Shown here: one piece after another, positions 1-8,377 of the stretch | Layout of the letters: each line of letters begins with the position of its first letter | Position numbering within the stretch: position 1 is the first letter of the stretch | Made by a program: the position numbers and the translations under genes | Assembly (NCBI RefSeq): GCF_010119975.1 | Contig: NZ_CP048222.1 | Coordinates: forward strand, 5,866,501 to 5,930,500 | Direction: 5' to 3' | Source: Rhodocytophaga rosea | Lineage (GTDB): Bacteria; Bacteroidota; Bacteroidia; Cytophagales; 172606-1 | DNA: 64,000 nucleotides | Notes under the pieces: model-generated | What the model was told of the DNA's origin: nothing | The model's database searches: none | Seen by the model: only the letters and a program-made list of their open reading frames with translations

Positions 1-1
1 G

Positions 2-2035
2 CCTACAGCTGTTAATAATATTAATGTGGATATGAAGGTGGATAATAAAGACGGTGTGATCGATAATACCATAATTGATATCAAGAAATTCCATGCTGAC
101 CTGGGCAAAAACCCCATCGACGGACGTATTCTGGTAAAAGGGCTGACCAATTATGATGTAGATGCCAACATTCTGGCTAAACTCAACCTGGCTGAACTTA
201 CCCAGATGTTCCCCATTGAAGGCTTAACGCTGAAAGGATTGTACAACCTGGATCTGAAAGCCAAAGGTGTATACAGCGAAGCGCAGAAACGTATGCCTGC
301 TGTAAATGCCAGTATGAGTTTGCAGAACGGCTATGTAAAATCTAAGGATTTTCTGGCTCCGCTCGAACAAATGAGTTTTTCGTCTACTGTTCAAAACCAG
401 TCCGGACAAATGGCAGATACCAAAATCCATGTGAAGGACTTTAATATGATGCTGGAAGGGGAACCGTTACACGCCAATGCTTATATCGAAAATTTAGACG
501 ATTATACCTACGATGTGCAGGTAAAAGGTGCTGCTGACCTGACCAAAATGACCAAGATTTATCCGCTGGAAGGAATGACGTTGACTGGAAAAATCAAAGC
601 AGATATTTCGACCAAAGGAAAAATGTCGGATGTAGAAGCAGAACGGTATGACCAGTTGCCGACCAGTGGCACGATGGAGATCAGCAATTTTACCTACAAT
701 AGTGCTGATATGCCGCAGGGAATGAAAATCACCCATGCAGCGATGAACTTTACGCCGCAATACATCAACTTAACCGATTTTAGTGGATTTGCCGGAAAAA
801 GCGACATTGCCATGAGTGGTACACTTTCCAATTATATTGCCTATCTGTTTAAGGAAAACCAGACCATTAAAGGCAATATGAATTTTGCTTCTAAGCAGTT
901 TGATGTGAACGAATGGATGACCGAAGACCCGAATGCAGCTGCTACTACCACAGAGGAGCCATTAACGGTATTTGAAGTACCTAAAAATGTAGATTTTACA
1001 CTGGTTTCTACCCTCGGCAAAGTGCTATACGACAACATGTCTATGACCGACATGAATGGAACTATCATTGTGCGGGATGGAACTGTACGGATGGATAAAC
1101 TGGCTTTCAATAGCTTAGGCGGTAATTTTGTTACCAATGGAACCTACGATACAAAAGACATCAAAAATCCGAAATTCGATTTCGACCTCAATATCAACAA
1201 TGTAGCAGTTGCTGAGGCATACAAAACCTTCAATACCGTACAGGCGCTGATGCCACTGGCTAAAAATATTACCGGTAATTTTTCAACCGACTTTAAAATT
1301 GGTGGTGGCTTAGGCCAGGATATGATGCCATTGTATAATAGCTTAACCGGAGGCGGATTGATCAAATTAGCCAATGCGGTAGTGAAAGATGCGCCCATTC
1401 TGAGCAATCTGAGCAGTTTTACTAAACTGAATGATCTGAAAACCATTCAACTGAAAGATGTGTTGCTGCAAGCCGAAGTAAAAGACGGACGTATTCATTT
1501 CAAACCGTTTGATGTAGCAAGCGGACCTTATAAAATGAATATTGGCGGAAGTAATGGCATAGATGGTACCATGGATTACAAAGTGAAAATGGATATTCCA
1601 GCCGGACAATTGGGAGCAACTGTAAATAATGCCCTGGCTTCTCTTACCGGAAAACCAGCTGCTAATGCACAGAACATTAAATTAGACCTTAACATTGGTG
1701 GAACGTACAACCAGCCTAAAATCGGGCTAGCCGGAAGCAGTGCCAGTGGTACGGTGAAAGAAGCGGTAACCGAAGTAGTAAAAGATAAAGTGAATGCCGA
1801 AGTGGATAAAGCCAAGGCTGAAGCGGAAGCTAAGGCTAAGGCCGAAGCCGACCGTCTGAAAACTGAGGCAGAAGCCAAAGCAAAAGCAGAACAAGACCGT
1901 TTACAGAAGGAAGCTGAAGCTAAAAAGAAACAGCTGGAAGATGAAGCCAAAAAGAAAATAGAAGAAGAGAAGAAGAAGCTGAAAAACAAAATCTTCGGTG
2001 CACCGAAAAAGGATACAACAGCTACCGGGAATTAA
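2..2035 (+). CDS. AsmA-like protein, C-terminal part (5' end outside window)
   Basis: The reading frame is open to the left edge, so this is the C-terminal ~678 residues of a larger protein. Repeated blocks of beta-strand-rich sequence of the kind GxxxxxLxxxNLAELTQ/ADLTKM..YPLEGMTL recur about every 170 residues, and a late block around MPLAKNITGNFSTDFKIGGGL is typical of AsmA/TamB-like proteins. These are anchored in the inner membrane and project lipid-handling beta structure into the periplasm. The last ~90 residues are a highly charged Ala/Glu/Lys helix (KAEAEAKAKAEADRLKTEAE-like) ending in KNKIFGAPKK. The N-terminal anchor is not visible. Family call is by recognition of pattern only; the exact cargo is unknown. 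Confidence 0.75.
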   Translation, partial: PTAVNNINVDMKVDNKDGVIDNTIIDIKKFHADLGKNPIDGRILVKGLTNYDVDANILAKLNLAELTQMFPIEGLTLKGLYNLDLKAKGVYSEAQKRMPAVNASMSLQNGYVKSKDFLAPLEQMSFSSTVQNQSGQMADTKIHVKDFNMMLEGEPLHANAYIENLDDYTYDVQVKGAADLTKMTKIYPLEGMTLTGKIKADISTKGKMSDVEAERYDQLPTSGTMEISNFTYNSADMPQGMKITHAAMNFTPQYINLTDFSGFAGKSDIAMSGTLSNYIAYLFKENQTIKGNMNFASKQFDVNEWMTEDPNAAATTTEEPLTVFEVPKNVDFTLVSTLGKVLYDNMSMTDMNGTIIVRDGTVRMDKLAFNSLGGNFVTNGTYDTKDIKNPKFDFDLNINNVAVAEAYKTFNTVQALMPLAKNITGNFSTDFKIGGGLGQDMMPLYNSLTGGGLIKLANAVVKDAPILSNLSSFTKLNDLKTIQLKDVLLQAEVKDGRIHFKPFDVASGPYKMNIGGSNGIDGTMDYKVKMDIPAGQLGATVNNALASLTGKPAANAQNIKLDLNIGGTYNQPKIGLAGSSASGTVKEAVTEVVKDKVNAEVDKAKAEAEAKAKAEADRLKTEAEAKAKAEQDRLQKEAEAKKKQLEDEAKKKIEEEKKKLKNKIFGAPKKDTTATGN

Positions 2036-2060
2036 CCGATATGCAATTCGCAATAAAAAA

Positions 2061-2091
2061 AGCCTGGCAGAATATTATGCCAGGCTTTTTT
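2061..2091. terminator. bidirectional intrinsic terminator
   Basis: A 9-bp perfect stem (2061-2069 with 2078-2086, AGCCTGGCA/TGCCAGGCT) with an 8-nt loop is followed by a T run on the plus strand and by a T run on the minus strand. It lies between the AsmA-like gene and the convergent minus-strand gene and can serve both. Confidence 0.9.
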
Positions 2092-2120
2092 GTGTATTAC
2101 TATTTATACTAAACCTTTAT

Positions 2121-2984
2121 CTAATAATTCGAATCGAGAGAAACTTTCCATTCCCCATCTTTTTGTTTTTCCCACACCAGCATATAATGGCCGCCATAAC
2201 TGCCTGAACACTTACCTACTTCATACGCTAAATCTGGTTGTACCATTAGTACCGATATGGGTTTCAGACTTAATTGGTAACTGGGCTGCGACATGTATTT
2301 GTACTCAGTGAATAAGCTTTCCCACCCTTGCAATACCCTTCCTTTGTTGTAGTAATAGGCATCTTTCAGATACAAGCTTTTTACCAATTGCTGGTGGTTA
2401 TGGGCATTACAAAGCTGCATCCATTTTTCTCTGGCTGCATCAATCTGTACAGAATCATTATAGCTGGTGGTTTTTTTAGCCGTTGCTTCCAGCTCGCGTT
2501 GCCAGGTGCCTTTGCTTCCGTTCCAGCTTACCATGTATGGATACATCTCCTGTTTATCTGTGATTAAGGTACCTACTTCGTATATTAAAGTGGGCGTTTC
2601 AATAAAGCGTTTCTTCACCTGCACCGTTTTTACTTTGGATACATTGGGGTATTTCTGGCTATAAAACTGGGCAATATCTGTTTTGCCGGTAATTGCTTTA
2701 CTATTTTCAGGAAACAATACACATTGTTCGGTATAACATTCGCTTACATCGCCTGCTTTTTTATTATAATCTTCTACCCATTTGTCGTTGGCTTCATCCA
2801 GCTTTACGTTCAGAGATTCTACCAGCGATTTCTCCGACAGGCCAGGTGCATTCATTAAATCATACGAAATAAAAGCGTTGTTGAGCGAGGTGGCATACAG
2901 GCTCACAGAACTACGCTTTATGCTAACCAGTACTACTGATATGGAAAGCATTAGAAACAGCAGAATAAATGGTGATCCTTTCAT
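2121..2984 (-). CDS. secreted/membrane-anchored protein with two NTF2-like (DUF4440/SnoaL-type) repeats
   Basis: 287 residues. A hydrophobic segment at residues 4-23 (FILLFLMLSISVVLVSI) is a signal anchor. The rest reads as two similar halves, each starting with a helix of the type DEANDKWVEDYNKKAGDVSECY / DAAREKWMQLCNAHNHQQLVKSLY and followed by a strand region ending in LAYEVGKCSGSYGGHYMLVWEKQ.DGEWKV. This is the pattern of tandem NTF2-like DUF4440/SnoaL domains, small cone-shaped folds that bind ligands or act as ketosteroid-isomerase-like enzymes. No catalytic function can be assigned. Upstream of the ATG an AGAGG-like sequence (2994-2999) could be a weak ribosome-binding site, unusual for this phylum. 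Confidence 0.7.
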   Translation of the reverse strand: MKGSPFILLFLMLSISVVLVSIKRSSVSLYATSLNNAFISYDLMNAPGLSEKSLVESLNVKLDEANDKWVEDYNKKAGDVSECYTEQCVLFPENSKAITGKTDIAQFYSQKYPNVSKVKTVQVKKRFIETPTLIYEVGTLITDKQEMYPYMVSWNGSKGTWQRELEATAKKTTSYNDSVQIDAAREKWMQLCNAHNHQQLVKSLYLKDAYYYNKGRVLQGWESLFTEYKYMSQPSYQLSLKPISVLMVQPDLAYEVGKCSGSYGGHYMLVWEKQKDGEWKVSLDSNY

Positions 2985-3217
2985 TTTAATTAATCCTCTT
3001 TATGTGTAAGTGCTTAACACTGTTTATGTGATGCCAGGGGTATACCAATAGGTGTGCCAACCTATAAAAAGGCTTAAATTTGCAAAATAAGACCTGTTTT
3101 GTTTGATGAATTAAAAAATTACAATAAAAAAGTGTTCGTTTTCGTACACTGTCTGTTCGGAAGCAAACCACTAATCTGCCCTTTACAAAGCTATATAACC
3201 GTTTATACCAATTGATT

Positions 3218-4141
3218 TTATAGCTTATTGCCCCTCAGGAACTCTTCAATCCCCATCTTTTTCTTTCCTTCCAGCTGCAATTCATCAATAGAAAGCCATC
3301 CATCACTTGTTTTCATGTGTAAAAATTGTTTTCCGTCTGTAAAGTGCTCACCGGAATGCTTTAATGGTTCATCACGGTTTACAATGTGACTAATGTAGAT
3401 TTTACAGAACTTGCCATTAAGCGTAGTCCAGGCAGTAGGGTAGGGGGAAAGGCCGCGGATGAAATTATAGATGGTTCTGGAAGGTTGCTGCCAGTTAATT
3501 TCGCAGGTTTCTTTGAAAATTTTTGGAGCCAGTTTAATCGTTTCACTCATTTGCTGAGGAACTTGCGGATAATTTTCACTTTCAATTGCCTGAACAGTTT
3601 TTAGCACCAGTTCGGCTCCTTTTTGACGCAGTCGTTCATACAACCTGCCAGCAGTATCCTGTTCAGTGATCGGTTCTTTTTCCTGGAAGATAATATTGCC
3701 CGTATCAATTTCGTGTTTGAGAAAAAAAGTAGTAAGCCCTGTTTCGGTTTCTCCATTAATTATAGCCCAGTTAATAGGTGCTGCTCCCCGGTACTGCGGC
3801 AGCAGGGAAGCATGTAAATTAAATGTACCAATGGGGGGCATATTCCAGACTGCTTCTGGAAGCATGCGAAAAGCGACTACAATCTGCAGGTCTGCCTGGT
3901 AGCTTTTGAGTTCCTCGATGAATTCCGGCGATTTCAGATTGGTGGGTTGTAGCACTGGCACATTATACCTGACTGCCACCTCTTTCACTGGGGAAGGCAT
4001 TACTTTTAAACCTCTGCCAGAAGGTTTATCCGGGGCAGTAATTACAGCTTCTACTGTATAGTTGTGTTGTAAAAGAATTTCCAGGCTGGGTACGGCAAAT
4101 TCCGGTGTACCCATAAAAATGATTTTTAAACTAGATGGCAT
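3218..4141 (-). CDS. fmt: methionyl-tRNA formyltransferase
   Basis: 307 residues, the normal length for Fmt. It formylates Met-tRNA(fMet) using 10-formyl-tetrahydrofolate, enabling translation initiation in the cytoplasm. The N-terminus IIFMGTPEFAVPSLEIL, the catalytic block FNLHASLLPQYRGAAPINWAI (Asn-His-Ser-type triad with HASLLP signature) and ETGLTTFF.KHEIDTGNII are diagnostic. The C-terminal OB-like domain (residues ~205-300) is present and complete. The neighbours are not functionally linked, and def (peptide deformylase) is not adjacent. Confidence 0.97.
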   Translation of the reverse strand: MPSSLKIIFMGTPEFAVPSLEILLQHNYTVEAVITAPDKPSGRGLKVMPSPVKEVAVRYNVPVLQPTNLKSPEFIEELKSYQADLQIVVAFRMLPEAVWNMPPIGTFNLHASLLPQYRGAAPINWAIINGETETGLTTFFLKHEIDTGNIIFQEKEPITEQDTAGRLYERLRQKGAELVLKTVQAIESENYPQVPQQMSETIKLAPKIFKETCEINWQQPSRTIYNFIRGLSPYPTAWTTLNGKFCKIYISHIVNRDEPLKHSGEHFTDGKQFLHMKTSDGWLSIDELQLEGKKKMGIEEFLRGNKL

Positions 4142-4596
4142 AGTTAGTTGTAGAGATTATCTGAACTGGTTTATCAGGTTGTGGTCAAGTTTACTTTTAT
4201 AAGTAAAGAAGAAGGTGTGGCCTCAAGCCGTCTTTACTTTTATTTTGCTTGCCCAAAATAAAAGTAACAAAACAAAAGGGCAAAATGAAAAATGCTTCAG
4301 CGCACAAAGCTTACGCTCACCCCGCTTTTCATTTCTCCTCTCGCGCATGGAATGTTTGTTTGATTTTTGGTTTAACTATTAACTTTCATACTTATCTATC
4401 TTTTTTGCTGTCTACAACCTGTAAAACTAATTCATTTATGAAAGTAGGATTAAAAGTATAAAAATTCCAGCCGCCTGCGAAAATAGAGTTAAAATAGAAA
4501 ATTTAACTACCAGGCCAGATGTAGCGCCTAATAATTGACGGTCATTTAGTATTTTTACCGCTTCTGTTTTGTGTAAAATATTTGTAAAAGCCCATA
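4142..4596. other. 455-bp intergenic region holding a dispersed-repeat-like hairpin
   Basis: Between fmt and the LytTR gene (divergent). I see a perfect 14-bp inverted repeat at 4234-4267 (separate entry) and no convincing gene. The short open frame at 4249-4461 starts inside the hairpin and codes for a composition-biased peptide (KVTKQKGKMKN...AHPAFHFSSRAW) of the kind produced when such repeats are translated, so I do not call it a gene. The promoters of both flanking genes must lie here, but no clear -7 box is visible. Confidence 0.6.
4234..4267. repeat. palindromic repeat element (14-bp stem)
   Basis: Arms 4234-4247 (TTACTTTTATTTTG) and 4254-4267 are perfectly complementary around a CTTGCC loop. 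The surrounding sequence (cctcaagccgtc before, aacaaaacaaaagggc after) is like a short intergenic repeat often seen scattered in Bacteroidota genomes. It lacks a T-tract directly after the stem, so it is not an ordinary terminator. Confidence 0.6.
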
Positions 4597-5460
4597 ATGC
4601 TTTCTTTTCTCCGGCAACCTTATCCCATAGACGAACCTAAACTGACAAGAGTTATTTTGCAATCTCTGCTGGTTGGTATTTTTGTAGCTTTTGTACTAAT
4701 TGTTTTTCAACCGTTTGGTTCCTATAACTGGCAACATGCTTACAAAATACTTATTCTGATGGGTTATGGCGCTGTGGCATCGTTTACGACCTTCCTGAAT
4801 TTTTTTGCCCTTCCAAAATTAACTCCCCTATTTTATTTAGAAAAATACTGGACAGTCTGGAAGGAAATCACCTGGAATTTAATGCCTTGCGTAATAGGTG
4901 GATTTTTGAGTGTAGTATACGGCTATCTTATCGGAGCCATGCCCTTTACATTCACTCAAATCAGCTATATGATTGTGGTTGTATTTCTGGTGGGCTTGTT
5001 TCCGGCGATTATTCTGGTACTACTCAATTATGTATACCTCATCCGAAAATACCGGGCTGTTAATCAGTATCCCGAAAAGATAACTACGACTGAAGATAAA
5101 CCGGCTATAACGGAAACTACTATTGAGTTAATGGCTGAAAATGAAAAAGACCGGCTAAAATTACCAGCTTCCCAGTTGGTATATATTGAAGCCAGTGATA
5201 ATTATTGTACGGTTTTTCACCTGACTAACCAGAAACTCACAAAAACGCTGATCCGCAGCAGCCTTAGCCGCCTGGAAAGCCAGCTTTCAATTCCGGAAAT
5301 TGCCCGTTGCCACCGTTCCTATATTGTTAATTTCAGACGGGTAAAGCACATATCCGGAAATGCGCAAGGCTATAAATTGCATCTCGATGCTACAAACTTT
5401 GTGGTGCCAGTGGCCAGAACTTATTCATACCTGCTAAAAGAACAACTCGTAGCCAGCTAA
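4597..5460 (+). CDS. LytTR-family regulator with N-terminal membrane domain
   Basis: 287 residues. Residues ~20-150 contain four hydrophobic segments (VILQSLLVGIFVAFVLIVF, ILMGYGAVASFTTFLNFFAL, LMPCVIGGFLSVVYGYLIGA, YMIVVVFLVGLFPAIILVLL), so the protein is membrane-embedded. Residues ~175-285 are a LytTR DNA-binding domain (LVYIEASDNYCTVFH...LIRSSLSRLE...ARCHRSYIVN...GNAQGYKLHL...VPVARTYS). No receiver domain is present, so it is a one-component, membrane-tethered transcription factor. The next gene in the same direction, 129 bp downstream, encodes a membrane-anchored EreA-like protein and is the obvious candidate target, but that link is inference. Confidence 0.9.
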   Translation: MLSFLRQPYPIDEPKLTRVILQSLLVGIFVAFVLIVFQPFGSYNWQHAYKILILMGYGAVASFTTFLNFFALPKLTPLFYLEKYWTVWKEITWNLMPCVIGGFLSVVYGYLIGAMPFTFTQISYMIVVVFLVGLFPAIILVLLNYVYLIRKYRAVNQYPEKITTTEDKPAITETTIELMAENEKDRLKLPASQLVYIEASDNYCTVFHLTNQKLTKTLIRSSLSRLESQLSIPEIARCHRSYIVNFRRVKHISGNAQGYKLHLDATNFVVPVARTYSYLLKEQLVAS

Positions 5461-5556
5461 CCGCCCCAAAGCTTTGTAGTTTACCCCAACAGCCTGCAAA
5501 ATGCCCCAAATAGCTGTTGTTTAGCCCTTTTTTAGGCAAGAGAAATTTCGATGTTT

Positions 5557-5564
5557 TAGTTTTG
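5557..5564 (+). promoter_or_regulatory. candidate -7 box of the EreA-like gene
   Basis: TAGTTTTG matches the Bacteroidota -7 consensus TAnnTTTG and lies 25 nt before the ATG at 5590. No convincing TTG -33 element is seen at the expected distance, which could mean activator dependence. Confidence 0.4.
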
Positions 5565-5589
5565 ACGCATCAAATTCACTTGCCCGATC

Positions 5590-6918
5590 ATGAAAAAAAT
5601 CTTAAAAAGAACACTACTTTTTATTGTACTTACACCTGTTGTATTAACCATTATTGGTTTCGTTTTCTACTGGGTCTATGCCCTGCTAGCGGTTGGCGGA
5701 GAAAATTCTGAACACCAGGCTTATTTACATATGAATAAAGAAGTTATTCAGCCAGGAACTGAAAACAGCTTTACCTTATTTGATGCTGATTTTTATAATC
5801 AACAGATTTTCCTGCTGGGTGAAGTACATGGCTTTGCTATACCACAGGTATTGGATATACAACTGCTTACTCACTTAAATCAAAAAGTAGGTCTGAAATA
5901 TTATCTGGCGGAAGTAGATTACAGCCAGGCTTATTTTCTGAATGAGTACCTGCAAACCGGAAATGATACGCTGCTCAGCTATGTGTTTAAAACCTGGGTG
6001 AACCAGAATGCACAATGGGGAAACAAAAATTTCTATAATAAAATCAGGCAGATCCGCTCACTGAACCAACGTTTGCCTGCTGATAAGCAAATAAAAATCC
6101 TTGGCGTAGATAGGATACAGGATATGGCTGTAACGAACCGCTATCTTCAACAACTATTGAAACAACAAAACTACCAGACCGGCAAAAATCCGCTTCTGGA
6201 TAAAATACAACAACTTACCGCGAGTGATACCATCAGCATGCAAACATGGGCTGCCCAGGCTAACCAGATATTAACAGATGCAGATTCTCTAAGTAAACAT
6301 ATGCTGGGAAAAGAGACTTTTAATTGTATGTTCACCCTACAGAATATAGCCTATTATCAGCCTGTGGTTAACCGCGATAGTGTAATGTATCTGAACCTGA
6401 AAGCGCTTACTTCGGAATTTCATCTGGAAAACGAAAAAATGTATGGCTTATGGGGATTTTTTCATACTATGCAGGTACCTATCAAACGTGATCATATGGT
6501 ATGGCCTTTTGCAGCCTTACTCAAGCATAGCCAGGATTCACCTTTTAGAAACAAAGTAGTATCGCTGAATATATATGCCTTAGATAGTGAAAATATGATG
6601 CCAGGAAAAATGCTGCCTGCCTCTATCCGAAAAGGTAAATCCTATTTCAATACAAGCTGGGCAAACAGCGATGGTCCTCTGGCTTTTGTAGGTGGCATTA
6701 AGGATTTGCGTGCCGTTTCTGCCGAATCCACAGCTACTCTTTTTAAGCTCAACGGAGCAAATTCTCCTTACCGGACTTCTTCCCGCCTGGCCGAAACAAA
6801 AGTATTGATTCCAGGGCAAAGTCTGGAAGTAGCAGATAAAACAGCTACTACAGAAGACGTTTTTCAATACGTCATTCTTCTCAGGAATGGGGAAGCGCTG
6901 GAACCTATTGAGAATTAA
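5590..6918 (+). CDS. membrane-anchored erythromycin-esterase-like (EreA/ChaN-type) protein
   Basis: 442 residues. One hydrophobic N-terminal segment (residues ~9-35, LLFIVLTPVVLTIIGFVFYWVYALLAV) anchors it, with the catalytic part outside the cytoplasmic face. Residues 75-81 read LLGEVHG, the GE-x-HG signature of the erythromycin-esterase/ChaN-like superfamily, followed by LKYYLAEVDYSQAYFLNEYLQTGND, which matches the EreA pattern of a conserved acidic residue and helix. A later YGLWGFFHTMQVP supplies another conserved His. Despite the family name, most members do not hydrolyse macrolides and the substrate here is unknown. It follows the membrane LytTR gene in the same direction with its own candidate -7 box. 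Confidence 0.7.
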   Translation: MKKILKRTLLFIVLTPVVLTIIGFVFYWVYALLAVGGENSEHQAYLHMNKEVIQPGTENSFTLFDADFYNQQIFLLGEVHGFAIPQVLDIQLLTHLNQKVGLKYYLAEVDYSQAYFLNEYLQTGNDTLLSYVFKTWVNQNAQWGNKNFYNKIRQIRSLNQRLPADKQIKILGVDRIQDMAVTNRYLQQLLKQQNYQTGKNPLLDKIQQLTASDTISMQTWAAQANQILTDADSLSKHMLGKETFNCMFTLQNIAYYQPVVNRDSVMYLNLKALTSEFHLENEKMYGLWGFFHTMQVPIKRDHMVWPFAALLKHSQDSPFRNKVVSLNIYALDSENMMPGKMLPASIRKGKSYFNTSWANSDGPLAFVGGIKDLRAVSAESTATLFKLNGANSPYRTSSRLAETKVLIPGQSLEVADKTATTEDVFQYVILLRNGEALEPIEN

Positions 6919-7187
6919 AAAGAATGCTTCTCTGAAAATAAGAAGCATATTCGTGTGAAACGATATATATCAATTGCGCCTGATTTGCGTTAAGATAAAG
7001 CGGTAAATTTACTGTTGAACAGAGTGGTATAACGAAAACAAGTATTTATAAAATTTATTAAAGATGCTTGTCAGTTTTGCCAATAATTAGTATGTTTAAA
7101 CTCTCAAAATTGATAGCTCAATTGCATTTACACGCTTTTATCAACTTTTCGGGTTTCGATTGATTCTACAGCTCACAATGTCAATTG

Positions 7188-7195
7188 TAGTTTTG
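7188..7195 (+). promoter_or_regulatory. candidate greA -7 box
   Basis: TAGTTTTG matches TAnnTTTG. Transcription would start around 7200, inside or at the edge of the hairpin at 7198-7222, 60 nt before the greA start codon. A TTG at 7160-7162 is a poorly spaced -33 candidate. Confidence 0.4.
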
Positions 7196-7197
7196 TA

Positions 7198-7230
7198 GAA
7201 CGGCTGATTTCATTTGCCGTTCTTTTTTTA
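7198..7230 (+). terminator. terminator-like hairpin in the greA leader
   Basis: Seven-bp stem GAACGGC/GCCGTTC (7198-7204 with 7216-7222), 11-nt loop, then a run of seven or eight T. It has the form of an intrinsic terminator pointing toward greA and ends only about 30 nt before its ATG. It may stop read-through from upstream or act as an attenuator within the greA leader. Confidence 0.65.
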
Positions 7231-7259
7231 TTGTTTAAATTTTTAAAAGTTATTTTCAT

Positions 7260-7733
7260 ATGGCGAAGATTTCATATTACACAGAGGAAGGCTTACAGAA
7301 GCTGAAAGAAGAACTGAACGAATTAAGAATAAGAGGAAGGCAGGATATTGCCCGGCAGATTGCAGAAGCCCGCGACAAAGGTGATTTGAGTGAGAATGCG
7401 GAATATGATGCAGCCAAAGATGCGCAGGGTTTGCTGGAACTGAAAATTTCCAAACTGGAAGAAGTAGTTTCCAATGCCCGTGTAGTAGACGAATCTATCA
7501 TTGATACTTCACAGGTTTCTATTTTATCCAAAGTAAAGATCAAGAATAAAAAGAATGGTTCTACGGTTTGTTATACCCTGGTATCTGAAGAAGAGGCTGA
7601 TCTGAAAGCCGGTAAAATATCTGTACAATCGCCTATAGGTAAAGGTCTGCTAGGGAAAAAAGTAGGCGAAGTAGCCGCTATTAAAGTACCAGCCGGCATG
7701 ATGGAGTTTGAAGTAGTAGATATCGACAGATAA
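7260..7733 (+). CDS. greA: transcription elongation factor GreA
   Basis: 157 residues, normal length. GreA enters the secondary channel of RNA polymerase and stimulates cleavage of backtracked RNA. The N-terminal coiled coil carries the diagnostic block ARDKGDLSENAEYDAAKDAQGLLELKI, with the acidic tip D-L-S-E-N-A-E-Y. The C-terminal FKBP-like domain includes ISVQSPIGKGLLGKKVGEVAAIKVP. Start chosen at the ATG giving MAKISYYTEEGLQKL; no Shine-Dalgarno is present. The HIT-family gene follows 110 bp downstream on the same strand. Confidence 0.98.
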   Translation: MAKISYYTEEGLQKLKEELNELRIRGRQDIARQIAEARDKGDLSENAEYDAAKDAQGLLELKISKLEEVVSNARVVDESIIDTSQVSILSKVKIKNKKNGSTVCYTLVSEEEADLKAGKISVQSPIGKGLLGKKVGEVAAIKVPAGMMEFEVVDIDR

Positions 7734-7748
7734 TATAGTTGTGGGTTA

Positions 7749-7839
7749 TTGGTTATTCGTTGTTGGATTGGTTTTATACTATATTTGAAACACTTCACCG
7801 GATAATTAAATCTTCGAACAACAAGCAACGAACAACCAA
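7749..7839. repeat. imperfect inverted repeat between greA and the HIT gene
   Basis: The sequence TTGGTTATTCGTTGTTGG (7749-7766) is nearly complementary to 7819-7839 (CAACAAGCAACGAACAACCAA), with one mismatch and a 2-nt bulge. The right arm ends 3 nt before the HIT ATG, so a stem could mask that start. There is no T-tract, so it is not a canonical terminator. It may instead be a decayed mobile-repeat remnant. Confidence 0.45.
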
Positions 7840-7842
7840 ATT

Positions 7843-8238
7843 ATGACTATTTTCACTAAGATCATCAAAGGAGAAATTCCTTGTCACAAGGTAGCCGAAG
7901 ACGATAAATTCCTTGCTTTTCTGGATATTAACCCGGTAGCTATAGGGCATACACTGGTAATTCCCAAAGTAGAAGTGGATTATTTATTCAACCTCGACGA
8001 TGATACTTATACCGATTTAATGCTGTTTGCCAAACGTTTGGCTCCGGCCATAGCTCATGCTGTTCCTTGCCTGAGGATTGGTGTAGCTGTGATTGGACTT
8101 GAAGTGCCGCATACACATATTCACCTGGTGCCGCTCAATACTATGCAGGATATTAATTTCAGCAAACCCAAACTTACCCCAACTCTGGAAGAATTGAAGC
8201 AAGTGGCTGAAAACATAAAAAAAGCCCTTGTAAAATAA
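7843..8238 (+). CDS. HIT-family nucleotide-binding hydrolase
   Basis: 131 residues. The histidine-triad motif is H90-T-H92-I-H94-L-V-P-L near the C-terminus, preceded by FLDINPVAIGHTLVIPK, both typical of HINT-like nucleotide phosphoramidases/hydrolases (AMP-NH2-type or dinucleoside polyphosphate substrates). It is cytosolic with no signal sequence. It is co-oriented with greA at 110 bp and shares its likely transcript. The precise physiological substrate is not deducible. Confidence 0.93.
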   Translation: MTIFTKIIKGEIPCHKVAEDDKFLAFLDINPVAIGHTLVIPKVEVDYLFNLDDDTYTDLMLFAKRLAPAIAHAVPCLRIGVAVIGLEVPHTHIHLVPLNTMQDINFSKPKLTPTLEELKQVAENIKKALVK

Positions 8239-8258
8239 TGCCAATATAAATTTAAAGG

Positions 8259-8286
8259 AAGCCTGCCATAAAGCAGGCTTTTTTGT
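8259..8286 (+). terminator. intrinsic terminator after the HIT gene
   Basis: Stem AAGCCTGC/GCAGGCTT (8259-8266 with 8273-8280), 6-nt loop, followed by TTTTG. It ends the greA-HIT unit 20 nt after the HIT stop codon. Confidence 0.88.
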
Positions 8287-8377
8287 TTGTATAACCTGCC
8301 GGAAGGGTTTACGTACTAAGCTATGATTTTTACCTGCCATTGGTTTCAAATAAAAACAAACCTATATAAACATATAC

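Larger units (their letters stand above)
6919..7259. other. 341-bp intergenic region upstream of greA
   Basis: No gene is seen. The left ~260 bp are AT-rich without a strong hairpin. The right end holds a -7-like box (7188-7195) and a terminator-like hairpin (7198-7222), listed separately. Confidence 0.6.

Noticed and set aside
1576-1989. Minus-strand open frame rich in Ser/Phe/Ala
   Set aside because: Antisense shadow of the Lys/Glu/Ala-rich tail of the AsmA-like protein.
4249-4461. Small open frame MPKIKVTKQKGK...
   Set aside because: It begins in a palindromic repeat and has only composition-driven sequence; not supported as a gene.
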